From contig NZ_JABXYK010000023.1 in NCBI RefSeq assembly GCF_013378445.1, positions 1-64,000 on the forward strand: a stretch of DNA of 64,000 nt, read 5' to 3'. The position numbers and the translations under genes were made by a program. This document shows, one piece after another, positions 47,544 to 56,468 of this stretch. Every line of letters starts with the position of its first letter. Position 1 is the stretch's first letter. The notes beneath the pieces are model-generated. The model worked only from the letters and a program-made list of their open reading frames with translations. It made no database searches and had not been told where the DNA came from. The DNA is from Mycoplana rhizolycopersici (GTDB taxonomy: Bacteria > Pseudomonadota > Alphaproteobacteria > Rhizobiales > Rhizobiaceae).

Positions 47544-48566
47544 ATGACCACAAATTCCTTCCCAGACACCCCGAATGCCAAAGAACATCTTTTTGCACCG
47601 CCGGTGCCATACCGGCGCGATGTCCTGATTGCCGGTCTTTCGGCCACGATTTTTGCCGCAGGGCCTGAAGGTGCCGCAGCAAAAACCACCCCCGCCAAAA
47701 GCAGTCAGTCCAACAAGGAAAACCACGACATGAACCACGTAACGACCGCCGACGGCGTCGATATTTTCTACAAGGACTGGGGTCCGAAGTCAGCCAAGCC
47801 GCTTGTCTTTCATCATGGTTGGCCACTTTCCGCCGACGATTGGGATGCCCAGATGCTCTTTTTCCTCGGCAAGGGATATCGCGTCATCGCGCATGATCGC
47901 CGCGGCCATGGACGTTCGAGCCAGGTCAGCGATGGCCACGACATGGATCATTATGCCGCCGATTTCGCTGCGGTCGCCAAGCACCTCAATCTCCGCAACG
48001 CCGTCCATATCGGGCACTCTACCGGCGGCGGCGAGGCCGTGCACTACGTTGCCAGGCATGGCCAACCAGACGGACGCGTCGCAAAGCTGGTGCTGATTGG
48101 CGCCGTGCCGCCGATCATGGTCAAAACCAAGGAAAATCCCGGCGGTCTGCCGATTGAAGCTTTCGACAACCTGCGCTCGCAACTCGCTGCAAACCGCGGA
48201 CAGTTTTACCACGATCTCGCAAGCGGTCCCTTTTATGGGTTCAATCGAGAGGGCACAAAGGCGATGGAAACGATCGTCCAGAACTGGTGGCGCCAGTCGA
48301 TAATGGGCGCTGCCAATGCGCAATATCTCGGTATCAAGGCATTTTCCGAGACCAATTTCACTGAAGATCTGAAGATTATTTCGGTACCGACGCTTGTTCT
48401 GCATGGCGAAGACGATCAGATCGTGCCAATTGCCGATTCCGCACCACTTTCGGCGAAGCTTCTGAAGAATTCCACACTCAAGATTTATCCCGGCCTGCCG
48501 CACGGCATGTGCACGACGCATGCCGACATCATAAACGGCGACCTGCTCGCATTCATTGAGCGCTAG
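47544..48566 (+). CDS. Chloroperoxidase-like alpha/beta hydrolase with a Tat-like N-terminus
   Basis: The 340-aa product starts at ATG 47544 after a GGAGAAA site. Residues ~23-48 (YRRDVLIAGLSATIFAAG) look like a Tat-type signal, and the normal chloroperoxidase/esterase domain starts at Met63 (MNHVTTADGVDIFYKDWG). The domain has FHHGWPLSADDWD, the nucleophile elbow HIGHSTGGGEA (Ser159) and GLPHGMCTTH near the C-terminus with the catalytic His. An AAGGAA precedes the internal ATG at 47730, so a cytoplasmic form may also be made. The activity may be esterase rather than true haloperoxidase. Confidence 0.88.
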   Translation: MTTNSFPDTPNAKEHLFAPPVPYRRDVLIAGLSATIFAAGPEGAAAKTTPAKSSQSNKENHDMNHVTTADGVDIFYKDWGPKSAKPLVFHHGWPLSADDWDAQMLFFLGKGYRVIAHDRRGHGRSSQVSDGHDMDHYAADFAAVAKHLNLRNAVHIGHSTGGGEAVHYVARHGQPDGRVAKLVLIGAVPPIMVKTKENPGGLPIEAFDNLRSQLAANRGQFYHDLASGPFYGFNREGTKAMETIVQNWWRQSIMGAANAQYLGIKAFSETNFTEDLKIISVPTLVLHGEDDQIVPIADSAPLSAKLLKNSTLKIYPGLPHGMCTTHADIINGDLLAFIER

Positions 48567-48572
48567 TCGGTC

Positions 48573-48608
48573 GGGAAGCGGCGTCATCCGCCGCCGGCGC
48601 CGCTTCCC
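48573..48608 (+). terminator. Hairpin after the chloroperoxidase-like gene
   Basis: The stem GGGAAGCGGCG (48573-48583) pairs with CGCCGCTTCCC (48598-48608), 11 bp, loop 14 bases. It starts 7 bp after the stop codon. No T-run follows. The remaining gap to 48817 has no gene; a minus-strand stretch there (DIVRWTILTYPRDPD) may be a decayed fragment. Confidence 0.5.
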
Positions 48609-48817
48609 AATCCCTTGAGGAACAACCTCCCACCTTTTGACAGGACGTACTATCCGCATGCATAGGGCACGCCGTCAATCAGCCCGTGCCGTACTTCCTT
48701 TGGTGCTGATATCCGGGTCCCTGGGATAGGTCAGGATGGTCCAGCGGACGATATCGCCGGCCGAGCCCTAGCTATTATCCTCCTTCCACGTTCACGAGCC
48801 GCTGGAAGGAACCGGGT

Positions 48818-49732
48818 ATGGCTCCCTTTGAGATCAAATCAAGCATTCCATCCAGGGCGGGTGGCATTCGACCGGACAGCGAAATGCAGCGGGTGCTGCG
48901 CACTGTTCCCGTTGAATCCTTCTGCTTCGACGACCCTTTCGACACCCGACTCGCCCGTTGGAAGCATCAGCCGTTCCACGAGACCGTGCAGCCTATGTCG
49001 GATCATGTGATCATGACCTATCTCGGAGCGATGCAGCGCCTGGAGCGCCGGTCTGGACAGGAATATTCGACGGGAATGGGTCGGCGCGGCAGTATTACGT
49101 TCATACCTGCAAAATCCAGTTCACGTTGGGATATTTATGGACCGATGGATATCCTGCAACTCTATCTCTCACCGGAATTACTAGACCGCGTAGGCCGGGA
49201 ATCCCCTGGCCCGGCAAGGCCATTAGTCGAAAGCACAGCGCAGCCCGACAATATTTTGGCAGGCCTGCTTGAGTTGACGCTTCAGACCTTCGGCGAACCG
49301 GCACATCTTGAAGGCCTATATCGCCAGCAATTGGCGAGCCTGATCGCTATCCATATCGTGAAGACCCATAGCGGCGTGGCTGAAACGATCGAGAAGGCCT
49401 CTGGCGGTCTCTCGCCTACCATTCTCCGCGTGACACTGGAGCGGCTCTCCTCAGAAAACCAGGAGGACTTTTCGCTGGCTGCGCTCGCGGATGCCGCCAA
49501 CCTGTCGCGCTTCCACTTCTGCCGCTCGTTCAAGAAAAGCACCGGCCTTACCCCGCATGAATGGCTACGCCAGAGACGGATGGATCAAGCGATGGCGATG
49601 CTGCGCGATCCGGGTCTACCGGTAACCGATATTGCCGGGATATTAGGCTATGCGACCCTCACCGCTTTTTGCGTCGCCTTCAAGCGTCATACCGGATCGA
49701 CACCCGGCGAGTGGCGCCGAACGGCTCTCTGA
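48818..49732 (+). CDS. AraC-family transcriptional regulator
   Basis: The 304-aa protein has a variable N-terminal domain and a C-terminal AraC double helix-turn-helix: FSLAALADAANLSRFHFCRS, KKSTGLTPHEWLRQRR and later ITDIAGILGYATLTAFCVAF followed by HTGSTPGEWR. It is followed by a good terminator. It is convergent with a SnoaL-like gene and may control the SDR/SnoaL pair or the upstream hydrolase; the target is not evident. Confidence 0.92.
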   Translation: MAPFEIKSSIPSRAGGIRPDSEMQRVLRTVPVESFCFDDPFDTRLARWKHQPFHETVQPMSDHVIMTYLGAMQRLERRSGQEYSTGMGRRGSITFIPAKSSSRWDIYGPMDILQLYLSPELLDRVGRESPGPARPLVESTAQPDNILAGLLELTLQTFGEPAHLEGLYRQQLASLIAIHIVKTHSGVAETIEKASGGLSPTILRVTLERLSSENQEDFSLAALADAANLSRFHFCRSFKKSTGLTPHEWLRQRRMDQAMAMLRDPGLPVTDIAGILGYATLTAFCVAFKRHTGSTPGEWRRTAL

Positions 49733-49772
49733 GGAAGATGAGGCGCGATCCGGATCGTAGGAAAAAGTTCCA

Positions 49773-49817
49773 GCAGCCGGCCCTTGAAGAGCCGGCTGCA
49801 TCTTTTGCTGATTTTTT
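49773..49817 (+). terminator. Rho-independent terminator after the AraC gene
   Basis: The stem GCAGCCGGC (49773-49781) pairs with GCCGGCTGC (49791-49799) across a 9-base loop. TCTTTT and then a run of six T follow within 20 bases. It is the clearest intrinsic terminator in the window. It ends 23 bp before the convergent SnoaL-like gene's stop. Confidence 0.75.
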
Positions 49818-49839
49818 GTGGCGCGTAACGCCTTGGCCT

Positions 49840-50259
49840 TCAATGCTCTCGCGGCGGCAGGAAGCCTTTGATGGTGGCGAGATCCGGCCACGGCAAAACA
49901 GTTTCGCCCGAAACCCGCCAATTGCCATTTACCCGCCGCAGCCGCAATTCGTAGAAGGCCGGCGATGCGCGATCGCTCATGCGGCGATGGAGAACTGCGG
50001 TCGCTTCATCACCCTGTTCCTCGATATGCAATATTCGCTTTTCGGTCGAAAGCGGCCTCTCACCGGCATCGCGCCGGGCGCGGAACTCCGCAAACATTTC
50101 CGCTTTGGAGAACCTGGCAATCTTGCCGTCCCCGGTCAGCACGAGGAAGCCAAGGTCTTCCGTGTAAAGCTCCTCCATTTCCGCCATCCGGTAGTTGCTG
50201 CCGGTTTCCGCCAGACGATCGATAAAGGCGACAATCTCGGGATTGTGTTGCTCAGTCAT
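49840..50259 (-). CDS. SnoaL/NTF2-like fold protein
   Basis: The 139-aa protein has the NTF2-like features: an N-terminal helix (NPEIVAFIDRLAETGSNYRM), EELYTEDLGFLVLTGDG and later RVNGNWRVSGE. No catalytic set is obvious. It lies 12 bp after the SDR gene on the same strand and probably acts in the same pathway. Such proteins bind small hydrophobic ligands or act as isomerases/dehydratases. Confidence 0.8.
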   Translation of the reverse strand: MTEQHNPEIVAFIDRLAETGSNYRMAEMEELYTEDLGFLVLTGDGKIARFSKAEMFAEFRARRDAGERPLSTEKRILHIEEQGDEATAVLHRRMSDRASPAFYELRLRRVNGNWRVSGETVLPWPDLATIKGFLPPREH

Positions 50260-50271
50260 GTTCCTGCTCCT

Positions 50272-51021
50272 TCAGGCCAATGTCATGCCGCCGTCGACAT
50301 GCAATTCGATACCGTTCACGAAACTCCCTGCGTCAGATGCGAGAAACAGGGCGGCGCGGGCCAATTCGTCCGGCTGCCCCATCCGTCCTGCCGGGATGAG
50401 GGATGCCATATAGTTTTCGAATTCCGGGCGATCTGCCTCCGAAACGCCGAGCTTTCCGAGGATGGCTGTCTCGACCGGTCCGGGGCTCAGAATGTTTACC
50501 CGTATCTTCCGCGGCTTGAACTCGATCGCCCAGTTCCTGGCGAATGCGGCAACCGCCGCTTTGGACCCGGCATAAACGGTGTGGTCCGGGAGAACCTTGG
50601 TGGCGGCGAGCGAACTGGTGACGATGATATTGCCACCATCGCGGATCAACGGAGCGAGGGCCTGCACACCGAAGAAAACGCCGCGGGTATTTGTGGCGAA
50701 ATGGCGGTCGTAGTCCTCCGACGTTACATTGCCGGAAGCGGTGAGGTTGATGACGCCGGCATTGGCCATGTAGATGTCGAGGCAGCCAAACTTGGTTTTT
50801 ACCATGTCCGCCAGTTCTTTATGATGGTTGAGTTCCGCCACGTCGCCGACGACGCCGATCGCGCCATGGCCGATCTCGGTGGCCGCCTGATCGACAATGT
50901 CCTGACGCCGGCCGGTGATGATCACCTGAGCGCCCTCTTTAGCGAAGAGGCATGCGGTCGCCTTGCCGATGCCGCTATTACCGCCGGTTATCACGGCGAT
51001 CTTGCCCTTGAGATGCTGCAT
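50272..51021 (-). CDS. SDR-family oxidoreductase
   Basis: The 249-aa classical SDR has ITGGNSGIGK (residues 11-20), NAG at 87-89, Ser137, Tyr150 and Lys154 (YAGSK), and the C-terminal GIELHVDGGMTLA. It is divergent from a LysR regulator (51119), which probably controls it and the downstream SnoaL-like gene. An AACGGAGA-type site precedes the ATG. The substrate is unknown. Confidence 0.92.
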   Translation of the reverse strand: MQHLKGKIAVITGGNSGIGKATACLFAKEGAQVIITGRRQDIVDQAATEIGHGAIGVVGDVAELNHHKELADMVKTKFGCLDIYMANAGVINLTASGNVTSEDYDRHFATNTRGVFFGVQALAPLIRDGGNIIVTSSLAATKVLPDHTVYAGSKAAVAAFARNWAIEFKPRKIRVNILSPGPVETAILGKLGVSEADRPEFENYMASLIPAGRMGQPDELARAALFLASDAGSFVNGIELHVDGGMTLA

Positions 51022-51118
51022 TTGTTTTTCTCCGTTTCTTTCAACGGTGGAGATAGACCCTCGCGGTACGCGCGATTAGATCGATGTCAGGCATATGATC
51101 TGTGCCACGGAGAGGCCA

Positions 51119-52015
51119 ATGCCCAACATGCTTGCTGAAACGTCGGGACTGATGGCTTTCGTCCGGACCGTGGAAGCCGGATCTTTTACGGCAGCGGCGC
51201 GCGATCTCGGTACGACGCCGTCGGCAGTTTCGAAAAGCGTTGCGAGGCTGGAGAAGAAGATCGGAACTCGGCTTTTCCTTCGCTCCACCCGTGCGCTCAC
51301 ACTGACGCAGGATGGAAAGGTATTCTTCGAACGGCTTGCCCCACTCTTGCGTGAACTCGACGCGAGCGACGACGCCATCCGGCAACAGGCCGCGCCACAC
51401 GGCAGATTGAGGATCAGCATGCCGGGCGAACTTGCCCCGCTGCTCCTGCCGCGACTGTTCGGCATCTTTGCGAAAGCCTATCCGGACCTGCAGTTCGATA
51501 TCGGATTGACCGACCGCTTCGTTAATCTGGTTCGTGAGGATTACGATGTCGCTTTGCGTGCCGGTTCCCCTCTGCCGGAAGATCTCATTGTCCGCCGGCT
51601 GGCAGATCTGCCGATGGTGATGGTGGCGTCGCCAGATTTCGTTGCTGCATGGGGTGACCCGGAGTCCGCGGAAGCGTTGGCGAAACTGCCTTTCGCACGT
51701 TACGCGATGGGCGGTGCTGTACAACCCGTCCGCCTTGTCGGAGGGGCAACCTTCATGCCTAACGGGAGGATCGATTGCGACACGGGAATGGCCCTGATCC
51801 ATGCCGCGCTTAACGGGCTCGGTGCCGCCTACCTATTGCGATGCCTTGTCAAGGAAGAGCTGCGAGCCGGCAGGCTTGTCGAACTTGCCCCGGAAATTGC
51901 ACTCCCGAAGCTACCTCTGAGTGCCCTGCATGCCTTCGGACGGACCGTTCCGGCACGAGTGAGGCTGTTTTGCGACTTCATGGCCGGCGAGGCAAAGGCT
52001 CTCGCTGAACTTTAA
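51119..52015 (+). CDS. LysR-family transcriptional regulator
   Basis: The 298-aa protein has the LysR layout: an N-terminal helix-turn-helix (GSFTAAARDLGTTPSAVSKS followed by VARLEKKIGTRLF) and a C-terminal effector domain (PELTRE-like substitution LRISMPGELAPLLLPRL). ATG 51119 is preferred over the upstream in-frame start because a GGAGAGG site precedes it. It is divergent from the SDR gene at 50272. Confidence 0.9.
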   Translation: MPNMLAETSGLMAFVRTVEAGSFTAAARDLGTTPSAVSKSVARLEKKIGTRLFLRSTRALTLTQDGKVFFERLAPLLRELDASDDAIRQQAAPHGRLRISMPGELAPLLLPRLFGIFAKAYPDLQFDIGLTDRFVNLVREDYDVALRAGSPLPEDLIVRRLADLPMVMVASPDFVAAWGDPESAEALAKLPFARYAMGGAVQPVRLVGGATFMPNGRIDCDTGMALIHAALNGLGAAYLLRCLVKEELRAGRLVELAPEIALPKLPLSALHAFGRTVPARVRLFCDFMAGEAKALAEL

Positions 52016-52036
52016 GCCTGCTGGCCAGTTCGTCCT

Positions 52037-52684
52037 TTACTCGTCAAAAGGAGCGGCCTCCACAAGATCAACAGACGACGTAGCCCTGTAACCGGGCACC
52101 AGGCGCTCGCCGAAATCCCGAACGAAATTGTCGTAGGTGGTTTCCGGCTGCGTCTTGGCGATGTGGCAGAAGCACATGGTCATCTTGCGCTTCATGCCAA
52201 GTCGCGGAAATTTGGCAACAATCGTCCGCACCTCGGACGAAGGGATGACGCTGTATTTCAGGCCGACGACATCGAAGCAGATGCCGATGGTGCAAAGCGC
52301 GACTTCGGCCTCCTTGTAGAGGCCGATCGACGGCGTGGAATTAAGCGCCACGCTATCCCAGATCAATTGGGCCCGATGGCTGTCGAGCCCGGCTTCCGTT
52401 GCGAAATTCCGTGCGAGTTCGGCAGCCTCCACCTCGAAGCGGCGAGGTCCCGAAAATCGGTCATTAAGGGTGATGTCATGCAGCAGAGTGCCGACCGCGA
52501 CGACTTCGGCATCGTGCAGGATGTTCTGCAGTTCGGCGATTCGCGCGGCGAACAGCCAGGAGCGCATGACGTGATTGAAAAGATAGGGCTCGCACGCTTT
52601 TCGGGCATAATCGATCGCCTTGTCAACCAGCGGTGTTTTTGGAACTGAAATGCCGGCAAGCATGCGTGTCTCTGTCGCAGTCAT
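52037..52684 (-). CDS. HD-domain hydrolase (cyanamide hydratase-like)
   Basis: The 215-aa protein has the HD pattern: His38 in YLFNHVMRSWLF and the HD pair His69-Asp70 in LLHDITLND. It resembles the small HD proteins related to fungal cyanamide hydratase. It may hydrate nitriles or act on unknown substrates; the family has few characterised members. It is convergent with the LysR gene and stands 89 bp downstream of the MBL gene on the same strand. Confidence 0.85.
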   Translation of the reverse strand: MTATETRMLAGISVPKTPLVDKAIDYARKACEPYLFNHVMRSWLFAARIAELQNILHDAEVVAVGTLLHDITLNDRFSGPRRFEVEAAELARNFATEAGLDSHRAQLIWDSVALNSTPSIGLYKEAEVALCTIGICFDVVGLKYSVIPSSEVRTIVAKFPRLGMKRKMTMCFCHIAKTQPETTYDNFVRDFGERLVPGYRATSSVDLVEAAPFDE

Positions 52685-52772
52685 GTCGTGACCCTTTGAT
52701 CATTGGATAGATTTGGCGACCCCGGCTGACCGGGATCGCAGTGCACCTGGCTGGGACCTCAGCTATTCATAG

Positions 52773-53690
52773 TCAGTAGTCCCAGAAAACCGGCACCCAG
52801 CGGAAGGCGTCACCATCGACGGCAACATGGCCGACCGAAGGGAACGGCATATGGGTGGCCACCAGTAACTCGCCGGTCGCGGCAAGTTCCTTGAGAAGCC
52901 TGACTCGGACGCGGGCCGCTTCCTCGGGGTCGTGTTCGAAGCCGTTGAACCAGCCGGGATGTTCGAAGCCGACTGCAAAGACGGCGTCGCCGGCGAACAT
53001 CAGCCGGTCCTTGCCGGATGCCACGCGGACCACGCTGTGCCCTGGGGTATGACCGCCGGTGCGGGAGACGATGACGCCCGGGGCAACCTCCTGCTCCTCA
53101 TCGAAGAGCCGCAGTTGGTTATGGTATTCGTTGGCGAACCGCTTGGCCGCCGCCCGGAGCGCGTCCGGGAAGCCCGGAGGCATGTTGACACGGGTGAAAT
53201 CGGGCGCTTCCCAGAACTTGACTTCCGCAGCGGCAACGTGAATCTGCAGGTCCGGGCGCAGGCGCTCCTTGACGCCATCGACGAGCAAGCCGCCGACATG
53301 GTCCATGTGCATGTGGGTCAGTACGACGTCGGTCACGGATCCGAGATCGATACCGGCGCTCTCGAGCCGCTTTACCAACTGCCCTGCCCGCGGCAGGTTC
53401 AATTCCGGGTCTAGTCCAAGCCCGGCGTCAATGAGGATGGTCTGCGCGCCGCTGCGTACCACGACAGCGTTCAGCGCCCAGTCGAACGCGTCCGACGGCA
53501 GGAACATGTGATCCAGCCAGGCCGCCCTTTCTGTTTCTTCGACATTGTGCCCCAACATTTTGGTCGGAAGGGGCAGAACCCCGTCGCTGATCACCAGCAC
53601 TTCAATCTCGCCGATCCGAACCGCGTAGCGCGATGGGACGAGTTCTTCGCGCGTCGACCCGTTGGCGTTCAAGGTATTGTCCAAGCTCAT
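52773..53690 (-). CDS. MBL-fold metallo-hydrolase (second copy)
   Basis: The 305-aa protein is a close paralogue of the one at 42206, with LTHMHMDHVGG (His126, His128, Asp130, His131), GGHTPGHS and THMPFPSVG. ATG 53690 follows a CAGGAGG site. The N-terminus lacks the 35-residue extension of the other copy. It lies before the receiver/kinase pair at 54125-56209, separated by an IS481 remnant. The two copies have clearly diverged but retain all metal ligands. The substrate may be an ester or lactone. Confidence 0.92.
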   Translation of the reverse strand: MSLDNTLNANGSTREELVPSRYAVRIGEIEVLVISDGVLPLPTKMLGHNVEETERAAWLDHMFLPSDAFDWALNAVVVRSGAQTILIDAGLGLDPELNLPRAGQLVKRLESAGIDLGSVTDVVLTHMHMDHVGGLLVDGVKERLRPDLQIHVAAAEVKFWEAPDFTRVNMPPGFPDALRAAAKRFANEYHNQLRLFDEEQEVAPGVIVSRTGGHTPGHSVVRVASGKDRLMFAGDAVFAVGFEHPGWFNGFEHDPEEAARVRVRLLKELAATGELLVATHMPFPSVGHVAVDGDAFRWVPVFWDY

Positions 53691-53971
53691 GTCGGCCTCC
53701 TGCATACCGTTTGTGTGGAGATTTCTGTCTGCCTGCGTCAGGATGCGTCCTGCCTCGCGGGCTTGGAACGTGCGGTGCACGGACCATGCGGCGGAGTGTA
53801 GGTTGAAGCGTTTTGACGGTCGATCAGGCCTAGGAGGAGGGAGAGCTACACCTGAGGACAGGGTGGATTGTGCCCCAGGTTTAAGACGATGGGGATTTGG
53901 CGATGAGTACGCTGGCGTTTGATCCCAGAGTTTGATGGTGCGATCTTTTCCCGCGAATGGAAGGGAGCACT

Positions 53972-54120
53972 ATGGGACAGGTTTTACACGGCAGTGCCAC
54001 GACCACGCACACAGTCCGATCTGCAATACAGCGATCGCAGGCTTCGGTCGCGGAACTAAATCGGCGCTACGGGTTCAACCCGAAGACCGCTCTGAAGTGG
54101 AGTAAGCGGGTAAAACCGAA
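53972..54120 (+). mobile_element. IS481-family transposase remnant
   Basis: From ATG 53972 the frame encodes MGQVLHGSATTTHTVRSAIQ, then RSQASVAELNRRYGFNPKT and LKWSKR, the N-terminal helix-turn-helix of IS481-family transposases. Family likeness ends near 54115, where the receiver gene's end begins; the integrase core is missing. The upstream 53790-53960 may contain one element end, but I cannot define terminal repeats. It is inactive. Confidence 0.65.
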
Positions 54121-54124
54121 GGCA

Positions 54125-54490
54125 CTAAGCTTGCTTGTCGTCCAAAGCCCCGCGGAGGGCCGCAAGCAGGGCATGACCATCAAAAGGTTTGCGCAGAAAG
54201 CCGCCCTTGCCACAGGAATGGCTCTGATCTGTAATCTCGTGCCGGCCAGTGATCAGAAACACCGGTAGTTCCGGATACTTCCGCCAGACCCTGTCACGAA
54301 GCTCAAATCCGTCTGCTCCCTGCATGCCGATATCTGTGATCAAGATGTCGACGCCCTCGAGCCCGTGAGCAAGCAATGCTTCTGCCGAGGCGAAGCTGAT
54401 GGTTGCATACCCTGCCGATTCGAGCAGCTCATCCAGAGAAGCAAGCACCCTCGGATCATCGTCGACGATTGCCACAACGGGCGTGCCCAT
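54125..54490 (-). CDS. Stand-alone receiver-domain protein (module B)
   Basis: This 121-aa protein is only a receiver domain: VVAIVDDDPRVLASLDELL, acceptor Asp53 in ILITDIGMQGADG, and Lys in FLRKPFDGHALL. ATG 54490 follows GAGGAG. It is directly downstream of a kinase gene (54527), 37 bp apart on the same strand, so it is the likely partner, like the kinase/orphan-receiver arrangement in rhizobia. Its small size suggests signalling by protein contact rather than DNA binding. Confidence 0.9.
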   Translation of the reverse strand: MGTPVVAIVDDDPRVLASLDELLESAGYATISFASAEALLAHGLEGVDILITDIGMQGADGFELRDRVWRKYPELPVFLITGRHEITDQSHSCGKGGFLRKPFDGHALLAALRGALDDKQA

Positions 54491-54526
54491 GCCATGCTCC
54501 TCGTCATTCCTCCTGTCACGCATGGA

Positions 54527-56209
54527 TCATGCGGCTTCCATCATTTCAAGCGGCAATGTGAAGACGAACTTGGCACCGCGGGGTTCATTTTTTTCCGCCC
54601 ACAATTGCCCTCCATGCGACTCGACGATCGAGCGCGAGATCGCCAATCCCATGCCCATCCCCTGATCCTTGGTGGTGAAGAAGGGTTCGAATATCTTGTC
54701 AGGAAACTGAATGCCCCGGCCCCAGTCAGCGACCTCGATCCTGACCATGCCATCCACGCGATAGGCACGAATTCGCAGAGTCTTGTCGTTCGAGGCGGAC
54801 GCCATGGCATCCAAGCCGTTGCGCATGAGGTTTACCAACACCTGCTGTATCTGCACACGGTCGAAGGGCACGAGCCTCAGCCCGCTCTCGCCCTCTATAT
54901 CCATCCGAATGCGCTGGCGCGATGCCTGTTCTGCGAGCAGATCGCGTGCTTCCCTGACGACGGCGCCAAGCTCGGTACTGTCCCGTTTGTCCGTGGATTG
55001 TTTGAACAACGCACGGATGCGGCTAATGACATCGGCGGCGGAGGTCGCGCTTTGAACGATCCGCTCCAATGTCTTTTGAGCTCGTTCGATGTTCGGCGGC
55101 ACCGCGGTCAACCAACGCTGACAGGCACTCGAATAATTCATCACCGCTGAAAGCGGCTGGTTCACCTCATGCGCAATGGAGGCTGACAGTTCGGCAAGGC
55201 TTGCCGCCTGGTTCGCCCGGGAGAGATTTTCCTGGACGCGGCTCAACTCTTCCTGTGCGTGGACCTGATCCTGGATGTCCAGGCAGATGCCGTTCCACTG
55301 CACGACAATGCCTTCGGCATTGCACATGGCCGAGGCTCTGGTCTCGACCCAGCGGTACACGCCATCGAAGCGCCGCAAGCGATGTCTCAGCGCATAGGGC
55401 TGACCAGTGGAGAGCGAACGGCTGTAGTGCTCCTTCACGGTCGCCAGATCATCGGGGTGGATCACGGCATCGAGCGTACCGTCCAGCCGGGATTTTCCCA
55501 GATCGTCGGTGTCTTCGAGGTTGAAGCCGAGGTATTGGCGAAGCCGCTTGCTTCGATATATCGGCTTGCCGTCCGGCAAAGCGCAATAGATGAGCGCGGG
55601 CAGCGTCTCGACAAGCTGCTGAAGATGTCGCTCGCTCTCCCGTGGCGATTCTATGGCGTGTCCCACGTCCGGGCGATCGTCCGGGTGTATTGCCGCAAAG
55701 GAATGAGGTGCTGCGCCTGTGACGTTCTGGAGCGACGGGTCGCTTGAATTCTCTGCCGGCCTCTCGCCGGGCCGCGACCGACTGTCTTCATCGATCACCG
55801 TGCCATACCAGCCGACGACTGTTTCCGTTGCATCGCGTATCGGCTGCCCCGTACTGCGTACCCAGCCATAGCTGCCGGTCGCCCGCAACATTCGGTGCTC
55901 GACGCTGTAATGCTCGCCGGTCTGCAGGCAACGCTGCCAGGCGGCCGCAGCAGCATCGTAATCTTCCGGATGGATGACTTGCCGCCATCCATCAATGCCC
56001 GCGTCGGTTGGCGAATTCAGTTCGTCGAGGGGAATGCCAAAGAATGCAAGCGCCTCCGGCGTCACATATATGAACTTGCCAACGGCATCCGTCGCCCATG
56101 CATTGCCCGTGAGCCGCTCAACGATCTTCGCAGACTGGACGACATCGATATCGGGCGGTTTTGTCAGCCCATCATGATCTGACTTTGACGTTCCGGCGGA
56201 ACTCGACAT
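54527..56209 (-). CDS. Soluble PAS histidine kinase (module B)
   Basis: The 560-aa protein has two or three PAS domains (first at ~25-140 with DAVGKFIYVTPEALAFFGIP; last at ~195-320 with QQLVETLPALIYCALPDG). The HisKA box ASIAHEVNQPLSAV has His347. The ATPase domain shows NLMRNGLDAM, DWGRGIQFPDKIFEPFFTTK and GMGLAISRSIVESHGGQLW. No membrane segments. Its kinase core is very like that at 43278. It transfers phosphate most likely to the receiver 37 bp downstream. The PAS ligand is unknown. Confidence 0.93.
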   Translation of the reverse strand: MSSSAGTSKSDHDGLTKPPDIDVVQSAKIVERLTGNAWATDAVGKFIYVTPEALAFFGIPLDELNSPTDAGIDGWRQVIHPEDYDAAAAAWQRCLQTGEHYSVEHRMLRATGSYGWVRSTGQPIRDATETVVGWYGTVIDEDSRSRPGERPAENSSDPSLQNVTGAAPHSFAAIHPDDRPDVGHAIESPRESERHLQQLVETLPALIYCALPDGKPIYRSKRLRQYLGFNLEDTDDLGKSRLDGTLDAVIHPDDLATVKEHYSRSLSTGQPYALRHRLRRFDGVYRWVETRASAMCNAEGIVVQWNGICLDIQDQVHAQEELSRVQENLSRANQAASLAELSASIAHEVNQPLSAVMNYSSACQRWLTAVPPNIERAQKTLERIVQSATSAADVISRIRALFKQSTDKRDSTELGAVVREARDLLAEQASRQRIRMDIEGESGLRLVPFDRVQIQQVLVNLMRNGLDAMASASNDKTLRIRAYRVDGMVRIEVADWGRGIQFPDKIFEPFFTTKDQGMGMGLAISRSIVESHGGQLWAEKNEPRGAKFVFTLPLEMMEAA

Positions 56210-56468
56210 TCCTCACCCCGATCCCATTGCATTCGAGATCGCCGTGGTGCTCCAGAGATGGAATACACCACAGCCCTTCCACTTGGCAGCCTATATGGGA
56301 GTTGGCTGTGATGACACCTGTTCCGAAGGATAGGGCGAGGATTCATAAATTCAGCGCGTGAGCGCGCCTAGGCTCTCAGGACGACCAGAAATCAGGAAGG
56401 CGACGCCACCTCGCAAACCCGCCATCGCCTCCCTGAAAGCCTTTCTCGACATGGAAAGTGGCGGGTTC

